A DNA stretch of 64,000 nt from Welwitschia mirabilis (Eukaryota; Gnetophyta; Gnetopsida; Welwitschiales): positions 10,313,774 through 10,377,773 of the forward strand of contig JBOZIK010000001.1 in assembly GCA_051453625.1 (NCBI GenBank), written 5' to 3'. The position numbers and the translations under genes are program-made. Positions 24,146-35,873 of this stretch are shown here, piece by piece (within the stretch, counting starts at the first letter, position 1; every line of letters starts with the position of its first letter). A model generated the notes under the pieces. The model was not told the origin of the DNA. It saw only the letters and a program-made list of their open reading frames with translations, and did not search any database.

Positions 24146-24472
24146 CTAGGTGGCCTCTCCAAAGCCATGATTCTTCCATCTAATATTCAATTGTATAATC
24201 TTATAGTTCCATAGGATCTTTACTTTCCTTTGTAGAATTTCTATTGGTTCCTCTTGAATAGTACATTTATTTGATACTTGGAAATTGTTCCAATTTAAAA
24301 CATGTGTTGCATAAAGTACATACTTCCTAAGCACAGACACATAAAGAACATTATATAAATGTTCCAATTTTAAAGGAATAGGTAACTCATACACCACTAG
24401 ATCTACCCTTCTTAAAATATTGAATGGTTCTATGTACCTTGATGCTAATTTGGATTTTTTACACCTCCACAT
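24146..24472 (-). pseudogene. Gypsy integrase C-terminus with chromodomain-like end
   Basis: A 108-codon open piece reads KSKLASRYIEPFNILRRVD (family KLSPRYIGPFEIxxRVG), VLYVSVLRKYV (family VFHVSMLRKY), EPIEILQRKVKILWN (family EPxxILDRKxxxLRNK) and IRWKNHGFGEATWE (family WxxHxxEEATWE). The last two blocks are the chromodomain-type tail that marks chromoviruses. The open frame is a remnant of a larger polyprotein. Confidence 0.85.
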
Positions 24473-25010
24473 TTTTCATAGGTAAAATCTTAAGGAAAAG
24501 ATCACCACTTAATTCAAATTCTAAGGGTTGACTATGTTTGTTTACATACTTATTTTATCCACTAATTACTTGACTTAATATTTCCTTAATTATTTTTAAG
24601 TCCTTTTCTATGTTGTTAATTGTTTTTAGACTAATGAGAATCTTATCATCAAGGTCATTTCAAGAAGATAGAGTTCTCTGTATTATACCATACAAAGCTT
24701 CATAGGACACCATTTGGATAGAGCTATAATAACTTTTTTTACAACAAAATTCAACACTATGTAGCAGCTCATACCAATTACTAGGATGATATAATGTAGA
24801 TACTTATTGTAAATCTTCCAACACATGATTAAATCATTCTGTTTGTCCATCCATTTCAAGATGATGAGCTATGACTAAATTTAACTTAGTACCTAATAAT
24901 TGTTATAATGTTTACCAAAATCTAAAAGTAAAACAATCATTTCAATTATATATAGTCTTATAAGGTAATCCATGTAATTGAAAAATCTCTTTTAGAACTA
25001 ACCTTGTAGT

Positions 25011-25205
25011 TTACTTGACCAAGATCTTATTAGTAGTGGTTATAAAATGTGCTACTTTTGTTAATCGTTGAACTACTACCATAATCACATCATGCCTTAA
25101 TCTAGTCCTTGGAAATTTCACAATAAAATCCATGCTAATGATATTTCCTTTCCATTCAAGAATGTCACATGATTGTAATTCTCCACCTGTTAATCCATGT
25201 TCCAC
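25011..25205 (-). pseudogene. Gypsy integrase core fragment
   Basis: Contains EWKGNIISMDFIVKFPRTR and HDVIMVVVQRLTKVAHFI, matching the integrase core start (family EWKWExIxMDFVxGLPxT, DxIWVVVDRLTKSAHF). The catalytic Asp of the MDF block is present; the Asp of VDRLTK is replaced by Gln. Confidence 0.85.
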
Positions 25206-25813
25206 GTTGCCTGACTGATATGTAAGACACTTATTAACNNNNNNNNNNATGTACTACTTGTAACTAGGCCATCAAACTGACTTAGAAAAATCATGAAATA
25301 TTTTCATATTATAAACATTTCTTGAATATATCATGTTATGTATTTTACTTAGAATCTATTTTCAATTTATACCTTTTAGAGTGTACAAATTTCCCTTAAA
25401 TGTTAGAAATCCATTAAGAGTAAACTAAAAATTAGTTTCTAAGTTGTCTTGTTTAAATCTTCTATATTTTTCCAATGGAAATGCATCTTATTACAACTTC
25501 TAATTAAAATATTTGAGCCACCCATGAGCAATAAGAATCATAGATTTTACATATCTCCTTATACTTATTACATTAGCTATGTTGTTTCCTTTTCGTTCCT
25601 AGTACCTTATCTCAAAATCATATATGTTAAGCAATTATATTCATCTTCTTTATCTAAGATTGAGATGTGGTTGATTAAAAATATGTTTAAACTTTTGTGA
25701 TCTATTCAAACTTCCAATTCCTCTTCATATGAATAGTGTCACTATATCTTAAATACATGAAGTACTGTAGCTAATTCTAGATCATAAGTGGGATAGAGTT
25801 ATGTTTCCTTGAT

Positions 25814-26125
25814 TCATAAGCAACAAATCTTCCATCTTACATTAAAACACAACCCTCCATAAAATGCATCTCTATATACAAAAAATGATATATCTTTTTC
25901 TAGCATGATTAACAAGGGAGGAGAAGTAATTACCTTCTTCAAGCTTTGAAAAGAATTTTCACATTTATTTGTCCATTTAAAATTCTTTTCCTTTTTTAAT
26001 AAATCTCTTAGAGGTACAACTATTTTAGAGAAATCCTTCATAAACCTTTGATAATAACTTATTAATTCTAGAAATCTATGAAATCTATGTACATTAGTCA
26101 CATTTTTAAATGTAGGCCAAGTCAC
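25814..26125 (-). pseudogene. Gypsy RT C-terminus / RNase H start
   Basis: Reads FLELISYYQRFMKDFSKI (family FLGLxGYYRRFIxxFSKI), PLRDLLKKEKNFKW (family PLTxLxKKxxxFxW) and FQSLKKVITSPPLL (family FxxLKxxLTSAPVL). This is the RT thumb-connection segment. Confidence 0.88.
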
Positions 26126-26304
26126 TTATACCTTAGCTAGATCCACTTGGATCCTACTACTTGTGATAACATGGCAAAGGAAGTTGATTTATTGTTTCCA
26201 AAATTCACACTTCCTTGCACTAGAATAATGACAAAATAAATTGATTTCCCTTTTCTAAAAACCATACTTACTTGATTAGCATATAACTCATGATTTGTAA
26301 GAGT

Positions 26305-26502
26305 TTATAGGCCTATCTTTAAATGATACAAATGGTCTTCCCTTATTCTAGAGTACATAAGAATATAATCAATAAAGGTAATAACAAATTTATCTAAATA
26401 TGAAAGAAAATTATTATCCATTAAGATCATAAATAGTTCTAGAGCATTAGTTGATCCAAAAAGCATAATTGCAATTTTATAATAACCATAACATGTTCTC
26501 AA
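26305..26502 (-). pseudogene. Gypsy RT palm fragment with mutated active site
   Basis: Reads GYYKIAIMLFGSTNALELFM (family GHYEFxVMPFGLTNAPATFM) and YLDKFVITFIDYILMYS (family YLDxFVVVFIDDILIYS). The catalytic FIDD is FIDY at 26365-26376 (Asp to Tyr), so it would be inactive even if translated. Further right (about 26505-26900) the earlier RT blocks are too broken to place. Confidence 0.88.
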
Positions 26503-28100
26503 TATTATTTTTAAAATATCCTTTTCTTTGATATGAAGTTAATGAAATCCTAACTTTAGCTCTATTATAAAGAAAAACTTTGTTTCTTTAAGCTATTTAA
26601 ATAGATCATTATTCCTTGGAAGTGAGTATTTATTATTGATAATAATCTCGTCTAATTATCTATAATCTATGGGGATCCTTAGTATGCCCTCGTTTTTCTT
26701 ATATCACTAGTGTTCTCCATGGTGAAGTACTTCTTAAAAAAATCTTTTATCTAAGATTTATTGAAATTGTAATTTAAGCTTCATAAGATCAGTAGGTGAC
26801 ATTCTATATGGGGCTTTAGAAATCAAGTTTGTTTAGGTAGTAAATTTATGGTAAATTCTATCTTCTTAACTAGTTGCGTAGAATGGAGTTCATTTGTAAA
26901 TAAATCCAGGTACTGTTTAACCACTGCAATGACTCATCTAGTTCTTCTAGTTCATATATCATCTATAATTAGTTATGTGATTATAGTTTAAATTTTACAA
27001 TTTCATCCCTTTTACCAAATCAAGTACTTTAATGCTATAAATAACATGTTTAGCATTAATTTTTAAATAGTTAAGTTTAATCCTTATTAAAATTTTCTTA
27101 AAAAATATTTATACTCAATTTTTATTATGGACAACATGTTAAGCCACTTGCTCTTTGATCAAAGGCATTATTTTTCAAGATACTCATACCATTGTCATAT
27201 CCATGGCACCATTAAAGCATGGTGAATTGTGTAAAAGTTGGTGCAAAGATTAGCTACAAGATAACAAAATAAAATCTATAAAGATTGGAAAATTTTAATT
27301 AAATTTTAAATAATCAAAAAATCTTCTAAAAGGATCTACTTAATTAATCTTAATAACTAAGTAATCTTACTTTGACAAAATTCAATGAACCTTAATGTAT
27401 GAAACATGTGAAATTAGATGTAAAGCTTCAACTCTAAGGATATGTAAGCATAATTTTCCTTAATAATTAAAGGTTTTGATCACTTCATAGTTCATTTTGG
27501 ACTCATTTATCATTTTTATAAGTATTATTGACATTCCTCTCCTCTTTTCCCTCATTTACCGTTGATCCTATTCTGTCTTTTAAGACTATGATAAGACCTT
27601 GTCTCATTATGAGGTCCTAAGCCTCTTTTCTTCCTTTTTAAGCATGTGAAAATAATTGGTTTATGAGGAAAATTCTTTATTAAGTCTAAGAACATTCTTT
27701 GTACTAGATTTTTGTTTATTATAATATTTTCGTTATTATTTAATGTAATTTGACTTTTCTTTTCTTTTTCCATCATTGATACATTTATCATTATTTACAT
27801 TATAATAGTCCATTTCAATTATTGTTTCACATCTACTTATTTGAGTTAAGTCACTTCAATATTTTATTAGGGTTTATTAGTATAGATAAGTATTAAAATG
27901 TTAGCATTTATAGCATATGTTATGCTTTTTTATACTTTTTCATACTTCTTTATCCATATTTGAATGGTAATGATATTTTAATGTGGTAAGTTCTTTGTTT
28001 ACATTTATGACATTTAAAATCTATAGTAGTTGATCTATTTCCTACCAATGTAAATCCTTGTTCCTTAATGATCTATCATTTTGGATTATGAAAATGATAG

Positions 28101-28728
28101 TGATTTTTGTGGTTTCCTTTATTTAGAATTTCTTTGTTATTTATCTTATGAATAATAATTTCTAGTGTTTATGAAGAGAAGTCTTTCATTATCATTTATT
28201 TTTTACATTTTTTGAAAACACATTTCATACTCTTCTTTTGATGACTTAATTTAAATAATTGTGAGCTTTAGAGTTCCCTTGCGATCTTATGAAAAAATAA
28301 TGATTAGTGTTTTCTATACTATAATTAATGGCCCTAGTTTTTACTTTAAAACTCCTATCTATGACTTGATTGCAAGAGTGTATTTCTAAGTATTATTTTC
28401 AAGATTAATTATTAAGGTATAACAAGTTTTTGACATTATTGCTATGAATTCTAATTGATGTTCCTTATCTCAATACAAAATATTTCATTTTTGTCATTTT
28501 TCTTTTCAGATTTTCTATCATCAAAATTATAAATTTTTTCTTATTTTAAGGAATATGAAGCATTTAGAGTAAAGCAGTATCTATATCTATAAAAAGTTCA
28601 CTATATATTGGCTATTTTAAATCTTGCATCTATTTGGGTTTATTCTTTCTTCTTTTTATTTTCATTAGCTATAAAAAGGATAGGGTTTTAATTTACTACC
28701 ATCCTATTACATACCTCCTTATGTCCTT
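28101..28728. other. Unassigned AT-rich stretch between gypsy and LINE
   Basis: May hold the remains of the chromovirus gag and 5' LTR (minus). No motif can be fixed. Confidence 0.3.
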
Positions 28729-29299
28729 TTTTTTATTTACTTTGAAAAAGAGCAAGAATATTAAACTAGAAAATGTACATAGAGGGGCGATAATTCCCTA
28801 ATTTCATAGGAGATTTTAGCTATTTAGAGAAAGGAAAAACATTCTATTAAAAGTTCAGAAATGGACTAGAAACAGAACAAAATTGGGAGTGAAAGAATCC
28901 TTAGGAAATAGACTAAAAATGAGAAACTGCCTATCTAGAAGAGTACTATGCATCAACTGCTGGGAAGAACTACTAACTAACAGACTGGGGGCGAAAAACC
29001 CCCTGAGTACTAGAAGTGAAAAACTTAACTTATGCTAGATAAAGACCTAAAAAGTGAAGGATTATTATCTTCTATAGAAAGAAAAAATATTACCATGGTT
29101 GTGTTTTAGTAAAAAATGACCCATTTCATCAAATAGCATCTCAAAAGCCTGATTTACCTCTTTGAATTCTTTAGCACCTACTAGATTTTTATCTAAATGC
29201 ACTCTAAGGGCTTTCTTTCTGTAGCTAGATTTAATGTCTTGAGGGAGGGCTCTGTGAAAGATTCCTAATATGATAAAGGGGCATCTCTTCAGTTCTTGG

Positions 29300-30373
29300 A
29301 TTGTTGCTAGTATAACTTCCTAATGTGTAGCATTTATATCTATGTCCTCCTAAGGGTGATGTTGCATTTACACTGAAGAAGAGTCTGTATTTAAATTTTG
29401 AACAAAACTAGGGCTTCTTTCTGGCTGAGGGGAGGCCTGGTTATGCCTTTCTTACTCCTGGGTATCGAATGATGGATGATCTTGAATTGACTTTTTATCT
29501 GTCTCTTGGGCTGCCTCCTAAGTTATCTCTTTGCTGGGGTAGGAACAAATTCGTCTCCTCTCTGTGGTCTAGGGGTAGAATCACCCCCTGTTAACTAGGG
29601 CTACCTTGTGCAGCATTTCCCTTAGATTGAGGAATTCCTTCCATGGTGTCTCTTCTCTTAGGAGCTCTTCTTGGTGGAGTCTAATATGGGCATCTTCACT
29701 GAGAAGGAGAAGGGACCTCTCTTACCCTGATTTCATTAGCTACTTGCTAAAGAGCTAGAAATAATCCAAAATATCTAGAGGAGTCTTTCCATCGAAGGGT
29801 CTAAACAAAAAAGAGAGGTAAATTCACTTCGAGCCCTAGGTATAGGGCTTTGAGAAATGTGAAGTAAATGCTTGAGAACTTAGAGCAATTCCTAGACTAA
29901 ATGAAATATAAGTCTACTAGCTCTGCACCTAAACCCCATGGGGGCAGTAGCATTTTTTGACTAATGTGCTCACTTGGTAACTTAGAAACCCCACCAAGGA
30001 AGAATTGAAGCACTTCACATTTCCCTTGGCTTCGAAGAGGAATCCTTTCTCCAGCTGTAGGGATCTCTAAGAGTCTATAAAGGGAATTTTCAATTATTTC
30101 ATTAGGGATTTTTCTATATGTTGTGTGCTCTCATCTCTAACACCTATAAAAGGGGGCGATATCGACCCCCTGATCTCCCTTAAGCTTGTGCAGGAGGATT
30201 TCCCATCCCATAGTGTGCACTTTTTCCCACAGGTCTAGGTAACCTTCAAAGAAGCCAGGGTTAAATAGCTCGATGGTGGGTGTAGCTCTCATTGCAAGTT
30301 TGATTTGAGAGTGATAGCATTTAATCCTCCTAGCAGTATTTAAATGAAATTGTAAGGGGGTGTTACTGAACAT
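29300..30373 (-). pseudogene. LINE ORF2 C-terminal extension, unrecognised
   Basis: Downstream of the zf-RVT-like domain the minus strand stays open for 78 codons (30137-30373: RRIKCYHSQIKLAMRATP, then GFFEGYLDLWEKVHTMGWEI) and, beyond a few stops, for further blocks down to about 29300. There is no RNase H signature, although some plant LINEs carry one here. It could be a different mobile protein or a captured sequence joined to the LINE. Function unknown. Confidence 0.4.
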
Positions 30374-30399
30374 TAGATCATTTTTTATTCTTCAAATCT

Positions 30400-30680
30400 A
30401 CCAATACATCAAATGAATCCCATCATTTAAGGTAGTGTTAGAAAAGTTGCATGACTGGTAGTACTTCTTCATCATTGCTATTAATTCTTTGCTCCAAGTG
30501 CATTGATAAAATAACTAATGTATGGTTTTAGAACATGAATAGTAGACACGACAACTTGTTTCGACTTGAAACCCCCTCTTGAGCAGTTGATCTCTAGTTA
30601 GAACTCTATGATGATCTTTTAGCCAATAAGATACTTTAATTTTTTTTAGAATTTGACCCTTTCAATATTTCTTACAAGAG
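30400..30680 (-). pseudogene. LINE zf-RVT-like domain
   Basis: The minus strand reads LTREQLLKRGFQVETSCRV, then SCSKTIH, LFYQCTWSKELI. This matches the zinc-binding region after plant LINE reverse transcriptases (pattern T-x-L-xx-RG-xxx-xxxC-xxC-x4-ET-x-H-L-xxxC). One of the paired Cys is replaced by Tyr/Ser. Confidence 0.7.
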
Positions 30681-30792
30681 TTATATTTCCCATATTTCTT
30701 TAAAAGAATTTGTTTGTTTGAATCTGCTTAACAAATGTTTAAATCTAGAAGTTGTCTTTGAGCTTTGATAAAGTGTTTCCTCAAGTATAAAT

Positions 30793-30867
30793 TGTAACAC
30801 CCCAACTTTAATTACCCTAATTAACCATAATATTTTTTTTGTATAGTTATTAACTATCATGCACAAC
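30793..30867 (+). repeat. LTR-start-like fragment beside a gap
   Basis: TGTAACACCCCAACTTTAAT is the typical opening of a chromovirus LTR on the plus strand. It continues as AT-rich sequence into the 100-N gap at 30868-30967. It breaks the LINE between zf-RVT and endonuclease, so an LTR element or solo LTR probably inserted here and is collapsed in the gap. Confidence 0.45.
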
Positions 30868-30967
30868 NNNNNNNNNNNNNNNNNNNNNNNNNNNNNNNNN
30901 NNNNNNNNNNNNNNNNNNNNNNNNNNNNNNNNNNNNNNNNNNNNNNNNNNNNNNNNNNNNNNNNNNN

Positions 30968-31429
30968 TGGATTAAAGCTCCTTTGTAATTCTAGTTATTG
31001 CCTCCTGATTTTTCCCGGTGGTGGAAACATTAATTAAAATCCCTCATGATGAGTCATTTAGATTTATCTATCACTACCCACTGTAATTCTTTCAAGATAG
31101 AGGCTTTATCTTGATTATTTTATGGACTATAAATATTTTTTATAGTCTAGCCTTCTTCTTTAAGAAAAATTGTGATGTAGTTCTTACTGCTATTAATTAG
31201 ATCTGCCTCTTTTTTTGTGGAGATCATGAGACCTCTAGAATTATCTTGGGCTACATAGGTAAAGGAATTCCATTGCTACCTTAAACTCACTATTTTTATA
31301 CCTTTTTTTTACTTCTTGTAAATAAACTAAATCAATATTAAACTGACTAATAAGATTTCTTAGGGTCTTTTTCTTGTAGGAAGACCCTAATCCCCTGTAA
31401 TTCCATGTGAGACAATTCATTAGGGGCAT
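30968..31429 (-). pseudogene. LINE ORF2 endonuclease domain
   Basis: Starts MNCLTWNYRGLGSSYKKK and RNLISQFNIDLVYLQEVK, the classic N-terminus of the apurinic-type endonuclease of plant LINEs (family LxWNCRGLGxxxKxxxLRxLI, DIxxLQETK; the catalytic Asn and Glu are both present). About 390 bp further on, LIMRDFN and REKSGGNN match the GDFN...EKxGG block. There are stops and shifts in between. Start at 31429. Confidence 0.88.
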
Positions 31430-31549
31430 TTTTGCCCCTTTCTATGTGTGTGACCTTTTGTTAGTGTATCGTCAATGATGTTTTAGGATCTATTATCCAC
31501 ATTATTTGTCGTTTTCCTTTCTCAAAGAATTTTATTGCTGGGCCTTCCT

Positions 31550-32863
31550 TTCATTTGAATTTTCACATCATTAGATTCATCACTATTTGGTGGTTACTAG
31601 AGGTCTTCTTCTTCAACAAGTGGTTGGAAAGGGTTGTGCTCCATTTCTTATACCTTCTTCTCCTTGCTATTCTTAGTTTCCTTGGGAAAATAGTAGTACT
31701 TTTCCCTGTGTTTTCCTTTCTTTGCTTATGTCGACATATGCTCAAATTATATCTGGTTTTCTCACAAAAAGTATAGGTTTTCTATTGCTTTTCCTTGATG
31801 TTAACCAACTATTTTCTACATTCTTCTCTTAAATGACCTATTCTAGCATAATATAAACATTTCTTTAGAAGAGAAACATCTTCCTGAAACATGCCTTAAT
31901 TTTCCACAAATATTATATGAGACTGAAAGATTTTCATAAATAACTTCAAGTTCATAAGTACCCCATTTAGATCTGAATTTTATGGATTGAATCTCTTTTG
32001 TATCCTTTAGGTTTATTCATATGCAAAATTTGGCCAGAATTAGTCTTATTTGTTTGACAATAATCCTATCTAGTTTGATCAGTTCACTAAACTANNNNNN
32101 NNNNNNNNNNNNNNNNNNNNNNNNNNNNNNNNNNNNNNNNNNNNNNNNNNNNNNNNNNNNNNNNNNNNNNNNNNNNNNNNNNNNNNNNNNNNNNTTTAGG
32201 TTTATTCATATGCAAAATTTGGCCAGAATTAGTCTTGTTTGTTTGACAATAATCCTATCTAGTTTGATCAGTTCACTAAACTAAGTAGCAATTTTTCTTA
32301 AGAGATCTTCATCCCAAAACTCCAATGGAAACTTATGAAAGTAAATTCAAATCAGTATCCTTTTAAATAAGTTTGGATTCGATTGCAACCTCGGTGTCCA
32401 TCTGGCTAGGGAAAGACCCCAAACCCTAAAGAACTAAGGTCCTCTTATGATTATTTTATCCCAATCTCATTCATTGTTCAACTGGAAAAGCACCAGCCCT
32501 TCCCACATAGTAATAACGTTGACTTTATTAACTCCCGTCCATTTAGCTGCCACACATTTACAGATCCAATCTATCCTTGGTCGTGGGTCAGATGAGATGA
32601 ACTTTCTGATTAAACTAAATTAAAGTTTCTTCTCAATCTCACAGTAGGCATCTTCATCAATGTACAAAACTAGGGATTTTCCTTCCCTGGCGAACTGAGT
32701 CTTCTCCATGTTGGAATCAAATCCTTTGAAAAAAAATCCTAAAAATAGATCAGAATTGATATTTTAAAAGATTATGCAACTTACTTGTAGAAAGACCATC
32801 TGCTAACTGATATCGCCCCTTGTACTTCATGACCAGGGACCGAAACTGCCCCCGCCAATCCAT
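31550..32863 (-). pseudogene. LINE ORF1 (DUF4283-like plus zinc knuckle)
   Basis: The minus strand starts MDWRGQFRSLVMKYKGRYQL (32863), then GKSLVLYIDEDAYCEIEKKL (about 32690). WICKCVAAKWTG, HKFPLEFWDEDLLRKIA and SELIKLDRIIVKQTRLILAK follow the DUF4283 pattern of plant LINE ORF1 (family LPLEFW, L-KIA-x-LG). The zinc knuckle appears as CLYYARIGHLREEC (about 31850; second Cys changed to Tyr), followed by a basic linker (31563-31745). Frameshifts separate the blocks. The duplicated 89 bp around the gap at 32095-32194 lies inside it. Confidence 0.8.
32006..32283. other. Gap of 100 N with an 89-bp duplicated flank
   Basis: The 89 bases before the gap (32006-32094) and the 89 after it (32195-32283) are the same except for one base. 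Within the LINE ORF1 frame the repeat would duplicate the DUF4283 C-terminus, so an unmerged contig overlap is more likely than real biology. Confidence 0.85.
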
Positions 32864-32960
32864 AGTCTTTTAAGCCTCGACTTCCTCCTGTACTCTAGAT
32901 TCATCGAACTCTAGTAGAGCTCCAAAACCCTAGCAAAGCCTCGATGTTACTTTCTTCTAC

Positions 32961-33842
32961 TTAATCTCCATCTCTCTATGTTCTTTATTCATTATTGATA
33001 GGTTGACTTATGCTTTATGTGAATATATTTTAGTTTCAACAAATTATTTTATTAATTATCTTATTTTAAATAATATAATTTTACATTTCTTAATATTAAT
33101 TTTTTCATGCTCTAAGCTTTAAATTTATTAGCATCTTTGGAATTTTTCAAGCTTTTAATTTTTTCGTTGGTATCATCCTTTGCACATTAGTGATATGTTG
33201 TGGGGGAATCCATTGATCTTAACCTCTTATGCATCATTAGATTATAGCCTAGGATGATTAAATCTGTAATGAATTTGATGAAGAGAAGAATTACCTTAAA
33301 ACACTTCTCAATTATTTTGATGAACATTCAATTAAGGCATTTTTCAAAGATAGTAAAAACTTAATATATTAGATTTAAAATAATAATTACTTTGATATTC
33401 GTTTAATGAATACAATTATGTTTGATAAAGATAGAGATAGTATTTATCCCATTTCTCTTAAGAAAACTTTAAGATATTTATGATTACTAGAATTCTTGGC
33501 TAACCCTTTTTATAGGGTTTTTTTCCTTCACACAAGGTGTTTTGAAATGTATTAAATATTATTAATTTTTTTCCCTGAATTCACTATCTAGATTAGAAGA
33601 TTTCTATGAAAATCTCTTGAATTTGAAGCCATGATGTCAACCATTTCATAAGGAGGTGAGCAAGAAAATGTGATTAGGAGGACAGTCTTTTTCTTCTTTT
33701 AAAATAAAAAGAAAAGCCTTAACTACATTTCTTAAATCATTATCAATTAGGCCATGAAGAGATCTAAATCATGATTTTTTAAAGAAAGACTTTGTAACAT
33801 ACCAAACTAATGGATTGAAATAAAAAATTCTAGATTTTACAC
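32961..33842. other. Unassigned AT-rich stretch
   Basis: No motif recognised. Plus-strand phrases near 33240-33480 (for example ACACTTCTCAATTATTTTGATGAACA) could be decayed copia-type coding sequence but cannot be placed. Confidence 0.3.
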
Positions 33843-34623
33843 TATTAGTAAGTTAATGTAATTGGCCTTGAGATCTATTAAGTTGATTAATGAAATATAA
33901 AAAAACATGTTCTATTTCATATTCAAATGATGTAAACTTTTCTACTTGGAAAAATATAATAAGATAGACATCTTTCCAAAGAAAATAAATCAATCAAGAT
34001 TTATTCAATCAAGAACAAGAAGAGACTAAGTGTGATTAAAAACTAATAGTTACACTAGCCTAAGTCGAAGGCTTAGGTAGGTGATTCATGGATGAACCAC
34101 CTACTTAACTAAACAATAATTTTATGTAATATTCTCTTGTGATGAAATAGCAATTTTGAAACAAAGTTCCATTATCAATAAATTATTAATTATACTATTA
34201 TTGAATAATATGAAATATTTGTTCCTATGTATTTTTACGCTTTTGGTTCTGCATGAATTTCCTCTAATATATTCCATTATATCATCCTTAAAAAAAAAGT
34301 TCACATGATATTGAGTCATGATCAATGTGAGAGGAGAGAGCAAAGCAAAGCATAGTTAACTACACCCCTTTAAAATGTATCTTCAAAAGGATAGATAGGG
34401 TGTATTAGTGGGAGTTACTTTTTGTAAAGGGTGTAACTTAGTCCAATCCCTTTCACAAATAACCTAGTTAGGTATGTGGCGCTTTACCCTTAGGTGTGCT
34501 TATTAGGCTAGGCATAAGTGAATGTTTATTTCTCCCTTCTACTGCTTAGGTAGTCGGTATGCCCTGCTTGAACCATAGTTCTGGTGTCATAGTATATCAT
34601 CACATCAAAATAAACTTTTAACA
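33843..34623 (+). repeat. Left LTR, 781 bp
   Basis: Matches 37989-38554. Shared blocks are AGTAAGTTAA / AGCAAGTTAA, ACATGTTCTATTTCATATTCAAAT, TAGGTGATTCAT, ATGAACCAC, TAATTTTATGTAATATTC and ATGAAATATT-GTTCC. About 75% identical by eye. Confidence 0.75.
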
Positions 34624-34635
34624 TGGTATCAAAGC
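34624..34635 (+). other. Primer-binding site, initiator-Met tRNA type
   Basis: TGGTATCAAAGC differs from the canonical TGGTATCAGAGC by one G-to-A change. A second similar string, TGTTATCAGAGC, lies 37 bp downstream (34661). Confidence 0.75.
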
Positions 34636-35140
34636 ATTCCTACTATAAATTCCAACATGTTATCAGAGCTTATGGTCTTAATCTTGAAGATATAAAAGCT
34701 AAATCAAAATCAAGTTTGTTTGGAGTTAAAACTTAAGATATGGTAATAGAAAAGGAAGTTTGTTATTGAAGTGAAAGAAGTTATAACAGAACATTATAAC
34801 TATTAACAAAATAGAACAAATTCATTTATTTCATTAACTAAAAATGAGAATCAGATACTGGTTACAATGAAATAGAAGATTTAAATTAACATCATAACAA
34901 TTCATTTGAATTGATAAACTCTAAAAAGGAATAAAGTAAAGTAATTTTTCATTTAGTGGCAAGGTTTTAAAAGAGTAGAAAAAGATAAAGTAGCCACATC
35001 CTAGGATAACTAAATTTCTTCATTAATTTTGTATTAAGTGATTTGAGTTTTATTAAAGAATCAAAAGATGAATACATTAAAGAGCAATACTCTATAATCA
35101 TATTTGATGAAACTAAAAGGATAATTAATGAGTTTAGATA

Positions 35141-35873
35141 TTAAAATTAATAACATTTAGAAAGAGCTATTCAGCTATAAATACCAAAATATCATGAATC
35201 ATTAATAAGTCATAACAAATTCCATTTGGAAATCAAAGCACTACAATCCTATATTGTGAAGTAGAAAAGGGTTTAATCTAATGGAGGAAGGACATGAAAA
35301 GCTAGTATTCTTGAGGTGTTCTGTAAACATCTGCCAAAACACATAGTGAAGAAACTATGAAACTGGGACGTTGATAGCATAGCTAATGTANNNNNNNNNN
35401 NNNNNNNNNNNNNNNNNNNNNNNNNNNNNNNNNNNNNNNNNNNNNNNNNNNNNNNNNNNNNNNNNNNNNNNNNNNNNNNNNNNNNNNNNNNNNNNNNNNN
35501 NNNNNNNNNNNNNNNNNNATTCATCCTATACTAAGCCTAATTGCAATTTCCTATTTATAGCATTGATTACTTTTGAAAGTGCAAATATAGGCGACTAACA
35601 CCAACTAATGTATTTGAAGGTTAAAATCAATAACATTCAGAAGAAATTGTCCAATTTCAAAATTCCACTGAGCATTAAAACATAAGAATAAGTTTCATAG
35701 AAGAAATAAAAGACTAAAATCCTATATTATAGAGTGATAAGTCTATTAATATAATATATATATATATATATATATGACATAAACATTAGCATAATTAAGA
35801 TGTTATACAAAATCTACCAATATACTTAGTGATGAAACTACAAATCTAGAAGTTGATAGCATAGATAATGTAA
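35141..35873 (+). repeat. Diverged ~250-bp duplication inside the LTR element
   Basis: 35141-35390 and 35617-35873 align: TTAAAAT(T/C)AATAACATT(T/C)AGAA, AATCCTATATTGTGAAGT against AATCCTATATTATAGAGT, TAGTGA-GAAACTA, GTTGATAGCATAG(C/A)TAATGTA. The spacing is 476-483 bp and includes a 128-N gap (35391-35518). The second copy also contains a TA microsatellite at 35754-35775. Confidence 0.65.

Larger units (their letters stand above)
24061..28100 (-). mobile_element. Decayed Ty3/gypsy chromovirus
   Basis: The order on the minus strand from right to left is a possible Cys/Lys-rich gag end (27550-28060), RT, RNase H, integrase core, integrase C-terminus with chromodomain-like end, and polypurine tract. 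This is the gypsy order with a Tekay/Del-like tail. Stops and frameshifts are dense. A 10-N gap lies at 25239-25248. No left partner LTR is seen near 28.1-28.7 kb; the neighbouring LINE may have replaced or cut it. Confidence 0.8.
28729..32960 (-). mobile_element. Decayed plant L1-type LINE
   Basis: The order on the minus strand from right to left is a short leader (to about 32960), ORF1 with a DUF4283-like domain and zinc knuckle, ORF2 endonuclease, a 100-N gap, a zf-RVT-like domain, a long C-terminal or 3' region, and an A8 run on the minus strand at 28736-28729. The RT core expected between endonuclease and zf-RVT is missing or hidden by the gap. No target-site duplication was found. Confidence 0.75.

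Noticed and set aside
34661-34672. Second Met-type primer site TGTTATCAGAGC
   Set aside because: Not adjacent to an LTR end; the site at 34624 directly after ...TTTTAACA is the better choice. Likely a chance or duplicated copy.
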